From contig JAQFVV010006272.1 in NCBI GenBank assembly GCA_028023455.1, forward strand, positions 1,440,586 through 1,504,585: DNA of 64,000 nt, read 5' to 3'. Positions 48,179-59,701 of the stretch are shown piece by piece (positions within the stretch are counted from its first letter, which is position 1; each line of letters opens with the position of its first letter). This DNA comes from Epiperipatus broadwayi. Its lineage: Eukaryota > Onychophora > Udeonychophora > Euonychophora > Peripatidae. Position numbers and translations under genes: made by a program. The notes beneath the pieces were generated by a model. It saw only the letters and a list, made by a program, of their open reading frames with translations. It had not been told where the DNA came from and made no database searches.

Positions 48179-50346
48179 TAGCATTTAGAAAAAAATTACA
48201 TTAACAATACTTACCTTTAAAAGTATAAAAAAAAAATTTTAAGCCATTATAAATTTCATAAAATTATATTTGAGGTTTTTAGCAACTCGACCCCTGGTGA
48301 ATTTTTCAACAAGTATTATATGTTAAAATGCGTATTTTTCAGTATATTTTATTACATAAAAATTTCATTCAAAAAATAATGATAGATGGCAGGAAAATTT
48401 AAAAAAATCTGCGAATCAAAAGAAAATAAGCCCAGCCCTGATATGTTCATCCATTGGTCCAAGGCAAGGTCATAAAATGTTCAGCATTTTACAACATTGT
48501 TTTAAGAAAATAGTTCCAATGACTAAAAACATGTTTATTTGCAAATTTATTACAGTTTTAGATATTTTTTTACAATAATTTACATTATATTTATGAAATA
48601 TCAAGAAATATAAATTATCAATAACTTATTTTGACTGCAAATACTTAATTTTCAAAAATATAATGTAATATTATCAGCTAATGTGAATATGGTCTAAAGC
48701 TATTTAGAAGCTTAGCTTCTATGTTAGCTTCTATGTAAGAAATCTACTTATATTTATGTGTATGAAAATATCGCAATTTTGCAATAAATATTCAAAAATT
48801 TTAAATTTTTAAAGCATAATTCATTAGATATAACAGAAATAAATAAATATTTGTTCAGATTTTTAAAAATAATCAAAAATAATGAAGATTTCATTGATTT
48901 TGTAAACTGAAAAAACTTTTTCTGAAATGGTGATGTGTAAACTTTTTGTTTTGATTACAATCTCACTTTTTTAAATATTTATAGAAACAAAATGTGAACA
49001 TTTAAAATTTATTTCAATAATAAACAAAAATATCTGTCAAATAAAGTAAAATTTATTATTTTCTGATAAGTAATAATCATTTAATCATATATTTTGTGCT
49101 CATGTGTGAGACAAAAAATGTCAAAAAAAAATAGCTGCAAAATTAAGGGGTTTTAAAGCATTAATGCATATTGCTAGTATAAATACATTTTGATCAAAAT
49201 ATGGTGAAAAAAATAGTTTAGGTCATGTAACTCAAATAACCTATTGCTACTAAATTTTTAAACAATATATTAATCCATTATCATAATAAACTTGTTTAGA
49301 TAAAAATTGTTATAAAAACATGAGTATAACCATAATCATAGCAATGGCATTTAATAAATTACACTAGTTAAGAGTAACATTACAATCAAAATATATATTA
49401 TGTGAACACATGCACAGTTAGTTTAATATCTCATGAATTACGATACTCCAAGATTAAAATGTTAATTGCATGAAAAAATAGATGTCACTTCAATTGTATT
49501 TATTTTATAAATTTCTTAAATACTTGTTTCTTAATAGGTATATGTTAAAATTGAGATCTCATTTTAATATACTTTTTACCAGAATATTCATCAATTAAAA
49601 ATTTACTGTTTATCAAACAATGAACCTCTCCTGTTAATAACTTATTTTGTTATTAAATTGGTTTTTAATATGACAAAATATTCTCTATAACTTACTTATG
49701 CTGAGAGGTAATATGTTTTGTTTCATGAAAGTTGAAATAAAATCATTTTGATTTATTTATCTATTTCTAATTAATATTTTTTATTTGCAAATTTGATATT
49801 TTATTATTGAAAGTAATTTTGATTTTTGAATTTAGGTTTTCATGAAATATATCAAAAAAGTAAAATACATAAAGAATAAGATTTTTACATTAAAAATGCA
49901 ACTATAAAAAAAGCAGAAAGAGAACATTCAAATAGACTCATTAAAGTGTCAACAAAAAGAGCATTTAACAGTTTGAATGACAGTGTGATAACTGTTATAT
50001 TTATAGCTTATTTTGTCTATAACTTTACATCACCAACTGCACTTCTACATTTAGGCAATCTCAATTTTAAAAGTATTAGTTGAAAAAAATCTGAAGACAT
50101 CAGCATTATAATGACCTTTTAGGTATTGACAATAGCCTTTTGCATAATAGACAACAGTCTATTTGAATGATAATATCATGAAAAAGATGACCTGGCCTAG
50201 ATGTCAAAGAAACAATTTCTGACTGACTGAGTGATTTAGGTAAAGGCTAAAAGCAAAAAAAATGTAAATTTCAGCAATTTGTTTACAAATTGAAGTTTCT
50301 TAATGCAATAATTTTGTAAAAGCCTTATTTTAAATCAAAAAAATTT
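48179..50346. other. AT-rich DNA, no gene seen
   Basis: No gene or element is recognised. Confidence 0.5.
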
Positions 50347-50440
50347 GTCACGCCTTGGTGGTCAAGAGGTCAGCAACAGCTGCTTTACAAGCAGTTGTCC
50401 GGGGTTAGCAGTTTCGCTTCCCAGCTGGGAAAAAAATTGT
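50347..50440 (+). mobile_element. tRNA-derived SINE
   Basis: A G+C-rich tract stands out from its surroundings. It has an A box TGGTCAAGAGG (50359-50369), an anticodon-arm-like hairpin (AACAGCTGCTTTACAAGCAGTT), a B box GTTTCGCTTCC (50411-50421) and T-arm-like complementarity, followed by A-rich sequence. Box spacing fits a pol III promoter. It is not a functional tRNA because acceptor pairing and a discriminator end are lacking. It appears to be a head-only or short SINE. Confidence 0.7.
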
Positions 50441-52380
50441 CACAACAAAGACTTTCTTTGAAACTGTTTATTTTTAAAAAAATAACCCTTAAAAAGTTTG
50501 TGATGTTAAGGTGGAAGCAGTTTCAACTTGTCAACCTAAAGTCACCCTTTGTCAAATGGAAAAGTAATTATTTTTTTAAAATTTTAATAACAAAATATTT
50601 TGTTTTATTTTTTTAAATATTTTTTGATGATAACTAACCCATACATTTTAATAATATATAATTCAATTATCTAATATTTCATTCTATTAACTTTTTAAAT
50701 ATGAAAAAATGTCCAACATCTAGCCAATATTTCATTTTACCAACTTTTTGAATAAATTTATTTTTCATATTTATTTACTTTTAAAATGTCTATTGCTTGA
50801 AGGCTTACATTTGTAATAAATAATTTAATATCAATATATTATAGAGAAAACAGGTTTAATTGTAAAAATAAAATGTTTAAAGGTAGATAACTATGCACAA
50901 ATTTCTCATTAGAGCTTATATTAGATGAAGTTTCTGCTAAACAGATTAAAGGAAATATAACATTGTTTCTTTATAAAGTTATAAGAAATATTTTAATGAC
51001 TATCAAAAACTTTATTTTTCTCCTTTTAAAAATTTTTGCTACAATTTCAAAAGAACATCATTTAATTGACTTTTTGCTAAATTAAATTTAAAATTTATAC
51101 TATAGCATTATTATCATAGATAGAAAATGATAACTGACTTTTAAAAATAATTTCACATTTTTTATGAAATTGGTTTTTGATTCTGCAAACAGATATTGAT
51201 TATTCTACAATTGTGAATTTGCAATAGATGAATAACATAATGGAGACTATGTAAAGTAAAATTTCATAACATCATTCTCATTTCCATTTTTTCCATATAT
51301 TTTGCCCTGCATATTCTTATCATTTATTGCATTTAACAATAATACAATTTTAATGCAACATTTACCATGTGGATAGTTTTTTTAAAATTTAAAAATGATA
51401 TACAATTTTTTTTTGTGATCTGCCATTTTCTTTGGACTAAGTAAAAAACTGAATACTTTTTGGACATATTTAATCAAGAATAATTCACTACAACAATTCC
51501 TGAATAAATTCATGTGCATCACCTTCAAATATTACCTTGATTTATAGTATTTTATTTTATATACATATATAATAAAAAATTGAAATAATGTATAGTAATA
51601 TATTCCTTTGGACTTAGCAAAACTATTACTGGTTGTTATCTTCATCAAAAACAGTTATGAGAGCTGACATTCATTTTAACTCAATGCAAAGTGCATCTTT
51701 TTTAATTATCTATTTTAATTATACTTTATTTGTATTACTTTATTATTCCTGTTACATTGTACTTATTTTATTAAATATAAAGAAAAAATTAGTGAATTTG
51801 AACTTATATCAAATTTTGTCAAGGCTTATGAACAGAGAAAAGTAAAAGCTTCAACGAAACAAAAATGTACTTTGATATGAGCATAAAATTTGTAAAAAAA
51901 AAAAAAAGTCAATCAGTTTTTTTTCCAATAGTCTACAAATCTTTTCCTTATGTATTATTGTTTGTAAAATTAAAGACTTTTATGTAATATAAATATAAAA
52001 AAATCCAAATATTTAATCCCTATATAATAATCTATATTAAAGCTAACATTTTTGAACAATATAAGTATTTACTATATTAAAATTATATACATATATTTTA
52101 CAAATACTGGAATGCTTTGAATAATAAAAGTTGAATTGGACATCACAAATTTTCAATGTATTCATTAAATTGTTCATAATTATAAATAATTTTTTATTAT
52201 TATTTACATATCTATTTGTTTATTTCATCTAGTTCTTTGAAAAATAATCAACCAAAGCTTCATTATAGTCACAAATTAATAAACAAATTTAGTACATATT
52301 ACGTTTACATAGGAGAAGTTGTTCTAAAATTGCAATTTAGAAATTATATGTACTAATACAAAAAAATAGACCAATAATAA
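50441..52380. other. AT-rich DNA, no gene seen
   Basis: No gene or element is recognised. A poly-A run lies near 51894-51907. Confidence 0.5.
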
Positions 52381-52432
52381 TCTCCTCCTCCTCCTGCTGC
52401 TGCTGCTGCTACTGCTACTGCTACTGCTACTG

Positions 52433-52494
<62 letters not shown>
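52381..52494. repeat. Compound trinucleotide microsatellite at LINE 3' end
   Basis: (CTC)n, then (CTG)n, (CTGCTA)n and a long (CTA)n abut directly. On the minus strand this is the 3' tail of the adjacent LINE, read as (TAG)n grading to (CAG)n and (GAG)n, so it probably grew from the element's tail repeat. Confidence 0.9.
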
Positions 52495-52495
<1 letters not shown>

Positions 52496-54190
52496 TCAAA
52501 AGGACTTTATTAACTGAAAAGTTACATGTTCACAGTTTTACATTAGACATACATAGTTTCATATATCTACATTATAAAAGATGTACAGTTTATGCAATTA
52601 AATGCCATGCATTATAAACATTTAGATTACAGATTTAGATATTAGAGTTCATAAACACCATCAAGTCTGAAAACAATAGACCTTTATCAATGTTCATGTG
52701 GTGACAATGGGAGAAACAGTGTTTAAATATTCCATTGAGATTCGATCACAGTCTGCATGTAGTTCATTTAAGATTTAATAGATTCCATGTTGTATTATGT
52801 ATAGAGTCAGAGACAAGTTTTTTGTCTCTTTCTTTAATGGTTTCAAGTTTATTCCAAAAGGTATTTGGATGCCTTCTTGGGTTGTTCTTATATAAAAAAG
52901 TGCATCTAGTACACCATAGTGCAAATAGGACAAAGGTCTTGGCACAAATATTAGCATATATACTTCTGTTTGAAACTTAAAAAAGGTGTGTAAATTTTAA
53001 CTTTTGAATTTTTAAATAATAGAGGAATTGCTCTCCGAATATTATCAAAGCAGGTGCATTCAAAGAATATGTGATGCTGGTTTTCAGTGTCTTTATGGCA
53101 AAGATTGCAGTATTCATCCACACTCTTGCAATTCTTTTATATCTGTAGAAATATAAAGTGGGTAATGCTTCAAGGTTAGTTTTAACAAGAAAATCAAAAT
53201 ATTTAGGTTCAAGGGACCAATGTCTAAATTTATTAATGAGTGGTTTGTTATTTAAGCCTAAAATTGGAGTATTAATGGAGTCATAATGATCACCATGAAA
53301 CCATTTATAGACTTCCCAATATTTTATTTTTTTAGATGTAGACTTCAGTTCATGTTTGGGAATAACCTGAAAGGAAAGAATGCATTTTTTCCAAAAACTA
53401 ACAACAGGAGGGATCTATCTGTAGGGTAATTTTCTGCAGTATCTCTAACTGAGAGTAGATGTTATTAAATGAAATAATAAGTTTGATAACCTTTCGAATC
53501 CTAAAGCCATTTATACACTGAAGACCTAATCCATTTAAGATAGACATTTTTTGAAGTTGTTTAAGTGAAATGCCACCAATATGCTTGATCCAAAGAAGAT
53601 TTCTAAGTAGAGAGTAGATAGTACCATTAAATTTTTTAGCACCAATAATAATGGGAGAGTAGTATGTGATTCTGGTCATGATCAGTAGATTAAAGAGTGA
53701 TGTTTTAGAATAAAGAGAGAGATAAGATTTAGAATGTGATTTCATCAGCTTATCAGTTTTGTGAATAAGTACATTCTGTATTTGGCTTCTCATCAATGAA
53801 TAGGTTAGATGAAAGGGAAAACCAAGAAAGAAGCTTGGCTGTCCTCTGAAGAAGTGCTTTTGAATTTTTTCAGTATATATATAGATCAAGCATATGATTT
53901 ATCAATGTCAAATTCCATCTTGTAATCCTGAGTAAATTTTGAAAAAATTCCAATAAGAGTTGGGATTTGTTTATAGGAAGATAAAACACAGATATGTCAT
54001 TTATACATGCAATAACTGAAATGTTAGTGTTGAGAGACTGTACAAAGATACCAGGTATTTGATTTTCAATCTTTTTAAGTGGATTTATAAATAGCAAATA
54101 GTAGAGCACTGAGTGGAGAGCCTTGTGGTATTGAGCAAGAAGAAGTGAAATTAGGAGTGAATTGTCCATTTAATGTAATATGTATTTCAC
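52495..54190 (-). pseudogene. Non-LTR retrotransposon with RT and zf-RVT remnants, 5'-truncated
   Basis: The minus strand encodes, in order: the IPQGSPLS motif (about 54135-54110, out of frame with what follows); PLKKIENQIPGIFVQSLNTN; the active-site region as CINDISVF, a mutated Y(x)DD; and LLRITRWNLTL (54169-53870). A 163-codon thumb/connection region follows (53889-53398, with LGFPFHLTYSLMRSQIQ and YYSPIIIGAKKF). Then come WSLEPKYFDFLVKTNLEALP (about 53220-53160) and a zinc-binding zf-RVT block with CNLCHKDTENQHHIFFEC (about 53115-53060). It differs from the RTE family; the clade is uncertain. Frameshifts and the lost catalytic Asp make it inactive. Its 3' end is the compound microsatellite; its 5' end abuts a hammerhead-repeat copy. 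Confidence 0.8.
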
Positions 54191-54363
54191 GGTTTAGTTG
54201 TTGTTAAGCCAATAAACATCACATGACCACCTCCTCTTATGCTTGTGTATAACTGTTGTTAAAACATGCAAAACTCACTATATATATTGCCACACACAGC
54301 AAGCTAAAGTAATCAATGAATGCCAGAAGGCTTGTGCATAAAATCCCCATCTAGTGCCTACTC

Positions 54364-54422
54364 ATCCAATATCGCCAGACTAGTTTCTGGCTTATGGCCT
54401 TCGTCAGTGAGGAGCCTTGGAT
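54364..54422 (-). ncRNA. Hammerhead ribozyme-like motif, copy D
   Basis: Minus strand: ATCCAA, TCCTCA, CTGACGA (54407-54401), stem II region AGGCCATAAGCCA, GAA, palindromic stem III ACTAGT, GUC triplet ending at 54378, TGGCGA and TTGGAT. The core differs from other copies only at the seventh core position, which is the one free position of CUGANGA. The inner stem I has one mismatch. The A-A pair at the base of stem II is atypical. Confidence 0.6.
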
Positions 54423-54426
54423 TTTA

Positions 54427-54445
54427 GTTGTTGTTGCTGTTGTTG

Positions 54446-54512
<67 letters not shown>
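54427..54512. repeat. (TTG)n/(TTA)n microsatellite
   Basis: A TTG-rich run grades into about twenty TTA units. It produces a spurious poly-isoleucine frame. It starts within a few bases of hammerhead copy D. Confidence 0.95.
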
Positions 54513-54513
<1 letters not shown>

Positions 54514-54560
54514 CTAGCACTACTGTATGGAGAGTTTTGTATTGTTTATTATTATAATTA

Positions 54561-55600
54561 TTATTATTATTACTAATAATAAAGATGATGATAATTTTAA
54601 AAAACTAAATATAGCAAGTAAAAGTTCTTTCAAATTCCTCAAATATTACTCCCAAACTATCCCCAGTATTCTAATTAAAAACAAACTTAGTAACAGACAC
54701 AGTATATTCAATAGTGGCATATTACTCATGGAAATACCACAAGCTCATTTAACGATTACTGTGAATATTTCAAACATAAAAATAATCGCCTATGTATTCT
54801 ATTCATCCCAAACAGTAAAGAGAATAACAGAATGATAGATCAAATTAAATATTTTCAATCGGTAAAATATTTCCATAATGGGGGACTTTGATTAAAAATT
54901 ACAGCAATTAACTAAACAATTAATTTTTTAAAAAAAACGCACTTTGGTCATTTAAATGGAAACATATATTGTGCATAACTTAAAACGTAAGTGTTAGAAT
55001 ATCACAAGAACTTACAAGCAGCTGATCGTACATTTATTTTAAAATATAATAAATCAACAAGTCTCTTTTGCAATAAGCAATTATTCTTTTTAATTATCAC
55101 AATTTATTTTTAAATATATAAAATAACTGAATTACATTTTTTAACAAAATATTACTAAACTTACTGATTCTCAATAAAACAATAACTTTTACTACATTAT
55201 AGATAAATTATATTTCATCAAGTCAATGATTACACTTGATTATCATTGAGTATAAACATTCCATTTTTTAATAATCATTGCAAAGTTGCAAAACTCTCAG
55301 AAATGCATCATATGATATCCAATATTTCATACATCCATATTATGCAGGAGAAAACAATTTAGCTATCTTGGCTTCCATTAAATAAGTATTGACTTTGACT
55401 TATTTAGTAACTGATTCATCGATTATTTTCATTATGCAAATAATTTTAGGTAATCTTTTACAAAACCTCAGTTAACAAATAAATAAAAACATCTATAACA
55501 TTTCAGTAATAGTATGAACACTGAACCCAACCACTTGATGGCATTGTTTTTCACACAATGCACATCAATATACCATTTTGGCGGCTTCAAAATGCTGTTA
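54561..55600. other. AT-rich DNA, no gene seen
   Basis: No gene or element is recognised. Confidence 0.5.
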
Positions 55601-56410
55601 CTTACAGCTTTGGGGTTCATCTCCTATTGGAGTCAAACAAACCATAACCCCCCCTTAAAAATGTTTTTTTTTTAAAAAAAAAATGAACTGTTTAATTAAG
55701 GCTTTTTGAAAAAGGCGAAAAATAAATGAAGAACTTTTTACTATCATATAAAGGTTTCAGTAAAATATACACCTCATAATAAGAAAGTAAAAGACAATAA
55801 TTAAGAATCAAACCAATCCCCCTCCACCCTCTAAAAACCAACTGTTGGTTTATTAAAAATTAATAAGTCTTTCCAACCAAAAAAAAAGCTCAAAATCAAT
55901 GAGTTGATAATTTAAAAGCAAACCAACCCAGCTCCAATAATTCGTATATTTTGTTAATCTATCTCTTTATAAGTATTCCATATTTGAACACATTTAAAAT
56001 TAATATGTGAACTTTCCAGTACATCGGCAAAAGATACTAAAAGATGAGAATTAAAATTCAAACCAACCTCCCTCCACCCTCTAAAAACTTACTGTTGGTT
56101 TATTAATAAACACTGAATTGTTTAAGGATTAAAAAAAGAAACTCAAAATCCAAAAAAAATGATAATTTAAAAGCAAACCAACCCCTCTTTACCATCTAAA
56201 AACAAAGTGATGTTTGTGTATTAAAAAGGTTTTTAAAAAAAGTATGAGTTTTATGTACAGAAAGTGATAAAACATTTTTTTTTTACCTGTAGTATTATGG
56301 AAACAAACTGATAATTCAAAATAATAAAAAAAGCTGATAATTTAAAAGTAAATCTATCCCTCCCCCCCACCATATAAAAACAAAGTGTTTGTTTATTAAA
56401 AACACAAAAA
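55601..56410. repeat. Degenerate tandem array, ~252-bp higher-order unit
   Basis: A pyrimidine-rich core, CAAACCAACC(C)-CTCCACC-TCTAAAAAC-AACTGTTGGTTTATTA, recurs at about 55806, 56058, 56170 and 56345, with shorter versions near 55620 and 55915. Paired cores 55806/55915 and 56058/56170 indicate a ~252-bp unit repeated twice plus a partial third. It is non-coding. Confidence 0.7.
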
Positions 56411-56859
56411 AGCATATGAGTTTTATGTATAGAAAGCGAAAAAAAAAATTTTTTTTTGTACCTAGTATTCTGTAAAGAAAACAATGGCCCATGAATCGGT
56501 ATATTGATGTTCATTGGGCAAAAAAGAGCGCCGTCAAATGGTAGGATTCAGTATTCATACTATTATCAAAATTTCTTTTATTTTTATATAAAATTCAACT
56601 TTACAATCAAAATGTAACAATAGGAAAATCATTACATAGATAAATTTCACTTTTATCTACAAGGCATCTATTTTTAACAAAATAAAGTTACATACATAAA
56701 TACTTTGTCTTTAAAACTTTATAAATATAAATTATCTAATTAGTCATATATTAATTGCAATACTAGTTCTTAAAATTTCAGTAAATAAATAAATAATATA
56801 ATGGTGCATTCAATAAAAACTATTCTCAAAATCATGGCTTTTATATATTAAAATATATA

Positions 56860-57840
56860 GATGGTGAATGAGCTTAGATTGAAACATTATTGTGTTTTCA
56901 ATTTGGGCTCATAGCTTCATAGTTAACCCTTTTCCCGCGTCCGACGAGGCTCCTCGTCGACATCTGAAATCACTCTAACTCAGCCCGTTTTCATACGAAA
57001 AAATTCGTTAAATACGTATTGAATTAGTTTTTAAAAGTTCTGTACGATGGTGACATCTTCCGATTTATTTTAGAAGTAAAAAATAGAAAAAAAACGCATT
57101 TAAACCTAAACAAAGAAGGAACATTATTTGTGATTGGTTCTTAGCATGCTCTCAGCCGAAAAAGACATTCTGATTGGCTGGAAAGAACAAAGAAACTGCC
57201 TGATCAAAGAAAATAAAGAAAAACGCTGAGATTTTCATTTCGAATACGATTTAAATTATTATTAAATAATATTTATGGAAATTAAACATAATTTTCAGAG
57301 AGAATAATAAAAAAACAAAATTATTTTCGAAAAATATTGAAGATTTTAGTACAAATATTGAAGTTGTAATAAAAAGAAATATTTACTTTTCTATAACGTA
57401 AAAGTTGATCTTTTTGTTTACATTATAACTTTTATGTTGCCAATATTGAATATCTTAGAATAAATAAATAGCAATTTATTTTTGAAAGAACTTTCGTTGT
57501 CTTCACAACCTTAAAAATTAATTATATACTTTTTATAAACGTATCTGAGTTGAATTTAATATTATAGGCGAATATGTTTTAACAATAGGCTTTGTCTTCA
57601 GTTTGTGAGTTGGCCAATTAAAAGATTTGATTTTTATCTGATACAACCAATGATAAAATTAGCGGTTTAATGAAACAGATAAACATGAATTTCTGGAGAG
57701 TATGTTACACCCAAAAAACTAGGTGCAGTGCTATCACATCCAAGGCTTCTCAGTGATGAAATCCAAAAGGTTATGCACTATATAGGAATTTTGATGTACT
57801 AATCTTCTAGCATCTATTGATTACTAGGACATAGTATTTG
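56860..57840 (+). mobile_element. Hammerhead-bearing repeat copy interrupted by an insertion
   Basis: 56860-56926 (GAGCTTAGATTGAAACATTA..ATAGTTAA) and about 57717-57840 (ACTAGGTGCAGTGCTATCAC.. to ..GCATCTATTGATTACT) are collinear with the monomer at 11370-11620, missing about 45 bp plus the hammerhead interior. GTGATGAAATCC at 57751 shows the ribozyme core lost by deletion. Confidence 0.65.
56927..57716 (+). mobile_element. piggyBac-like transposon end, truncated
   Basis: At TTAA (56923-56926) the repeat copy is broken by CCCTTTTCCCGCGTCCGACG, which fits the TTAA target and CCC-start of piggyBac-family termini. A subterminal palindrome GACGAGGCTCCTCGTC lies at 56943-56958. No matching right terminus or second TTAA precedes the resumption of the repeat near 57717, so the right end appears deleted. 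No transposase is encoded in the ~790 bp. Confidence 0.55.
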
Positions 57841-57984
57841 GTAATATTGTATGATAAAAGTTGATAGTGTATTAACCATGCCTTTTCTAATATTCTAAAT
57901 GGTACTTACTTCACTTTTCTTTACTTGTTATAATAAATATAAACTCATTATGTGTGTTAAAAAAGAAAAAAATAATATAAAGTT

Positions 57985-59152
57985 TAAATTGCATTAACAT
58001 GTTGAATAGTTGTACCATGATAGTCACTAGTGGCAGCTGATTCATTAATTTTTTTTCTTTTTAAAATTGCAAGAAAACTATACACATGACATTTATAAAA
58101 ATCTCATAAGTCACTGCTCCTCGACTTCCTTTTTAAAATGACATATCGCAAGTTGGAATTGGACAAAATTAGAATTTTTTATTAATAGGTTCATTTAATT
58201 TTTTTCTTTTCTGTCCAGTTTACTAGATTGCATGAAGAAGACAAAGGCAGAATTTCTTTATCGGCCAAAATCTTTTCTAAAATGGATTAAAAATAAACTA
58301 GTGATTCGCATTTCAAGGCTTTCATCCCAGAAAAGCCTAAAAAGAATATCAGGTAATAAGTTTTGAGGTTATTTTTTAAATATTTGAAGAGTATTTTAAT
58401 TTTTTTTAAATTATTTGATAAATGGTATAATTTATTAATGTGTTTGCATTTATATTGGTGTGTGTATAGTATATAAATTATATAATAATAAATCATTTAT
58501 GCTCTTTATTATATAGTATATAAATTTGTATTCAAATATAACAAAGTGTTTTAGGTACAATGTAATTTTAGGGCTCTGATCCAAGCTTGGGGCAACCTTA
58601 TTTTATAGACATAATGATTCTCAAAAAGATTAATAATTTATTAGTGTGTTTATATTTGTATTAGTGTGTTTATGTTTGCACTTGCATGCCTGTGTTTGTA
58701 TAATAAGTCATTATTTTTATATATAAAAATAATAAAGCAATCTAATGTAAATTTTAAGACTGATTACCATATGTACAGAAAGGTTGCAGTTGGTAAAGTA
58801 ATCACAAAATTACAGGCCATAGTACCATGTAAAAATATAAACATTTAAAACCAATAAAGAGAAATTTCAATTGATGGGAGTGTGGTGATGCCCACAATGC
58901 TTATGTATATACCACATGGAATTGAATGTAGGCAAAGAATCAAATTCTAATTCTTGCCTATGCCTTGGTACTCATGCTGTGGAGTCAGTAGTTTTACAAG
59001 ATCTTGCATCACATTATTTTCAAGTCTTCTGGTAGCAAATGAGCTATATGCAAATAAATTCTATCTCTGTGGAACAATAAATATAACAAGATAGCATCAG
59101 TGGCAGGCACAAAAAATATAAAATGAAAAGATGGAATTCATTTTATCATTGA
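57985..59152 (+). repeat. Dispersed repeat family, copy 3
   Basis: Similar to 22250-22985 in its first half and to 19600-20230 in its second, so it bridges the other two copies and gives the longest uninterrupted version. It ends in TAGCCTACAATTTCTGG and runs straight into the zf-RVT reading frame. AATAAATATAACAAGATAGCA near its end could be a polyadenylation context. Confidence 0.65.
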
Positions 59153-59701
59153 TACAGACTAGCCTACAATTTCTGGTACATAGGACCAAAGCTGGTCGAT
59201 TTTATAATCAAGTTTAACTTGTCCTCCTTGCCCACCAGTCACTTTTTGATGATGCAAAGAGGATTTCGTCAATTAAGCCCCATGTGTAAACTCTGTAATA
59301 TGCATGAAGAAACACTGGAGCACATCTTCTATGCCTGCTCATACCTGAGTTGCACTAGAAATAAAATTATCGCAAACATTTCCTCTGGCTGTGGTAATGT
59401 CCTGTCAATTGATCGGGCAATTAAAGAAGGAAACTATGCAACTATCAGGCTAGCGGCATGCCTACTACATGCCTTATGGATCATCAGGTGCCAGCATATC
59501 TTCAGACAAGGACATAGTGATCCTTGGATAACTTTTAAAACAATAATAATAAGCATGAAGAACAGAGATAGACTCCTTGTGCCAGAGTGTCTCTTTGTAG
59601 ACACATGGGCACATATTATCATTTGTGACGATGAGACGACATCTCAGACTACTGCAGTAAATGTTATGACAATACCACACAAATTGGTTGCAAAACTTTG
59701 A
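59153..59701 (+). CDS. LINE C-terminal zf-RVT domain reading frame
   Basis: An open frame of about 182 codons runs from after a TGA (59150-59152) to TGA at 59699-59701 without interruption, which is rare in this DNA. It reads LAYNFWYIGPKLVDFIIKFN, LPTSHFLMM, and a zinc-knuckle CKLCNMHEETLEHIFYAC (about 59290-59340), the CxxC...HxxxxC pattern of the reverse-transcriptase zinc-binding region found near the C-terminus of several LINE clades. Then follow LLHALWIIRCQHIF and a less conserved tail. No RT precedes it and there is no obvious start codon, so it is a fragment of a larger polyprotein. It has higher G+C than its surroundings and could be a younger insertion or a retained exon. Confidence 0.6.
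   Translation, partial: YRLAYNFWYIGPKLVDFIIKFNLSSLPTSHFLMMQRGFRQLSPMCKLCNMHEETLEHIFYACSYLSCTRNKIIANISSGCGNVLSIDRAIKEGNYATIRLAACLLHALWIIRCQHIFRQGHSDPWITFKTIIISMKNRDRLLVPECLFVDTWAHIIICDDETTSQTTAVNVMTIPHKLVAKL

Larger units (their letters stand above)
54195..54550. mobile_element. Hammerhead-bearing repeat copy with microsatellite at its inverted junction
   Basis: 54195-54422 matches, in minus orientation, the monomer at 10510-10930 (ATCACATGACCAC.., ATGCCAGAAGGCTTGTGCAT). After the microsatellite (54427-54512), 54513-54550 matches the plus-oriented landmark GCACTACTGTAT.GAGAGTTTTG found at 11192. The same head-to-head geometry seen at 10.4-11.7 kb is therefore present here with a simple repeat at the centre. 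Confidence 0.65.

Noticed and set aside
54394-54576. Frame dominated by isoleucine and tyrosine
   Set aside because: It is the translation of the (TTA)n microsatellite.
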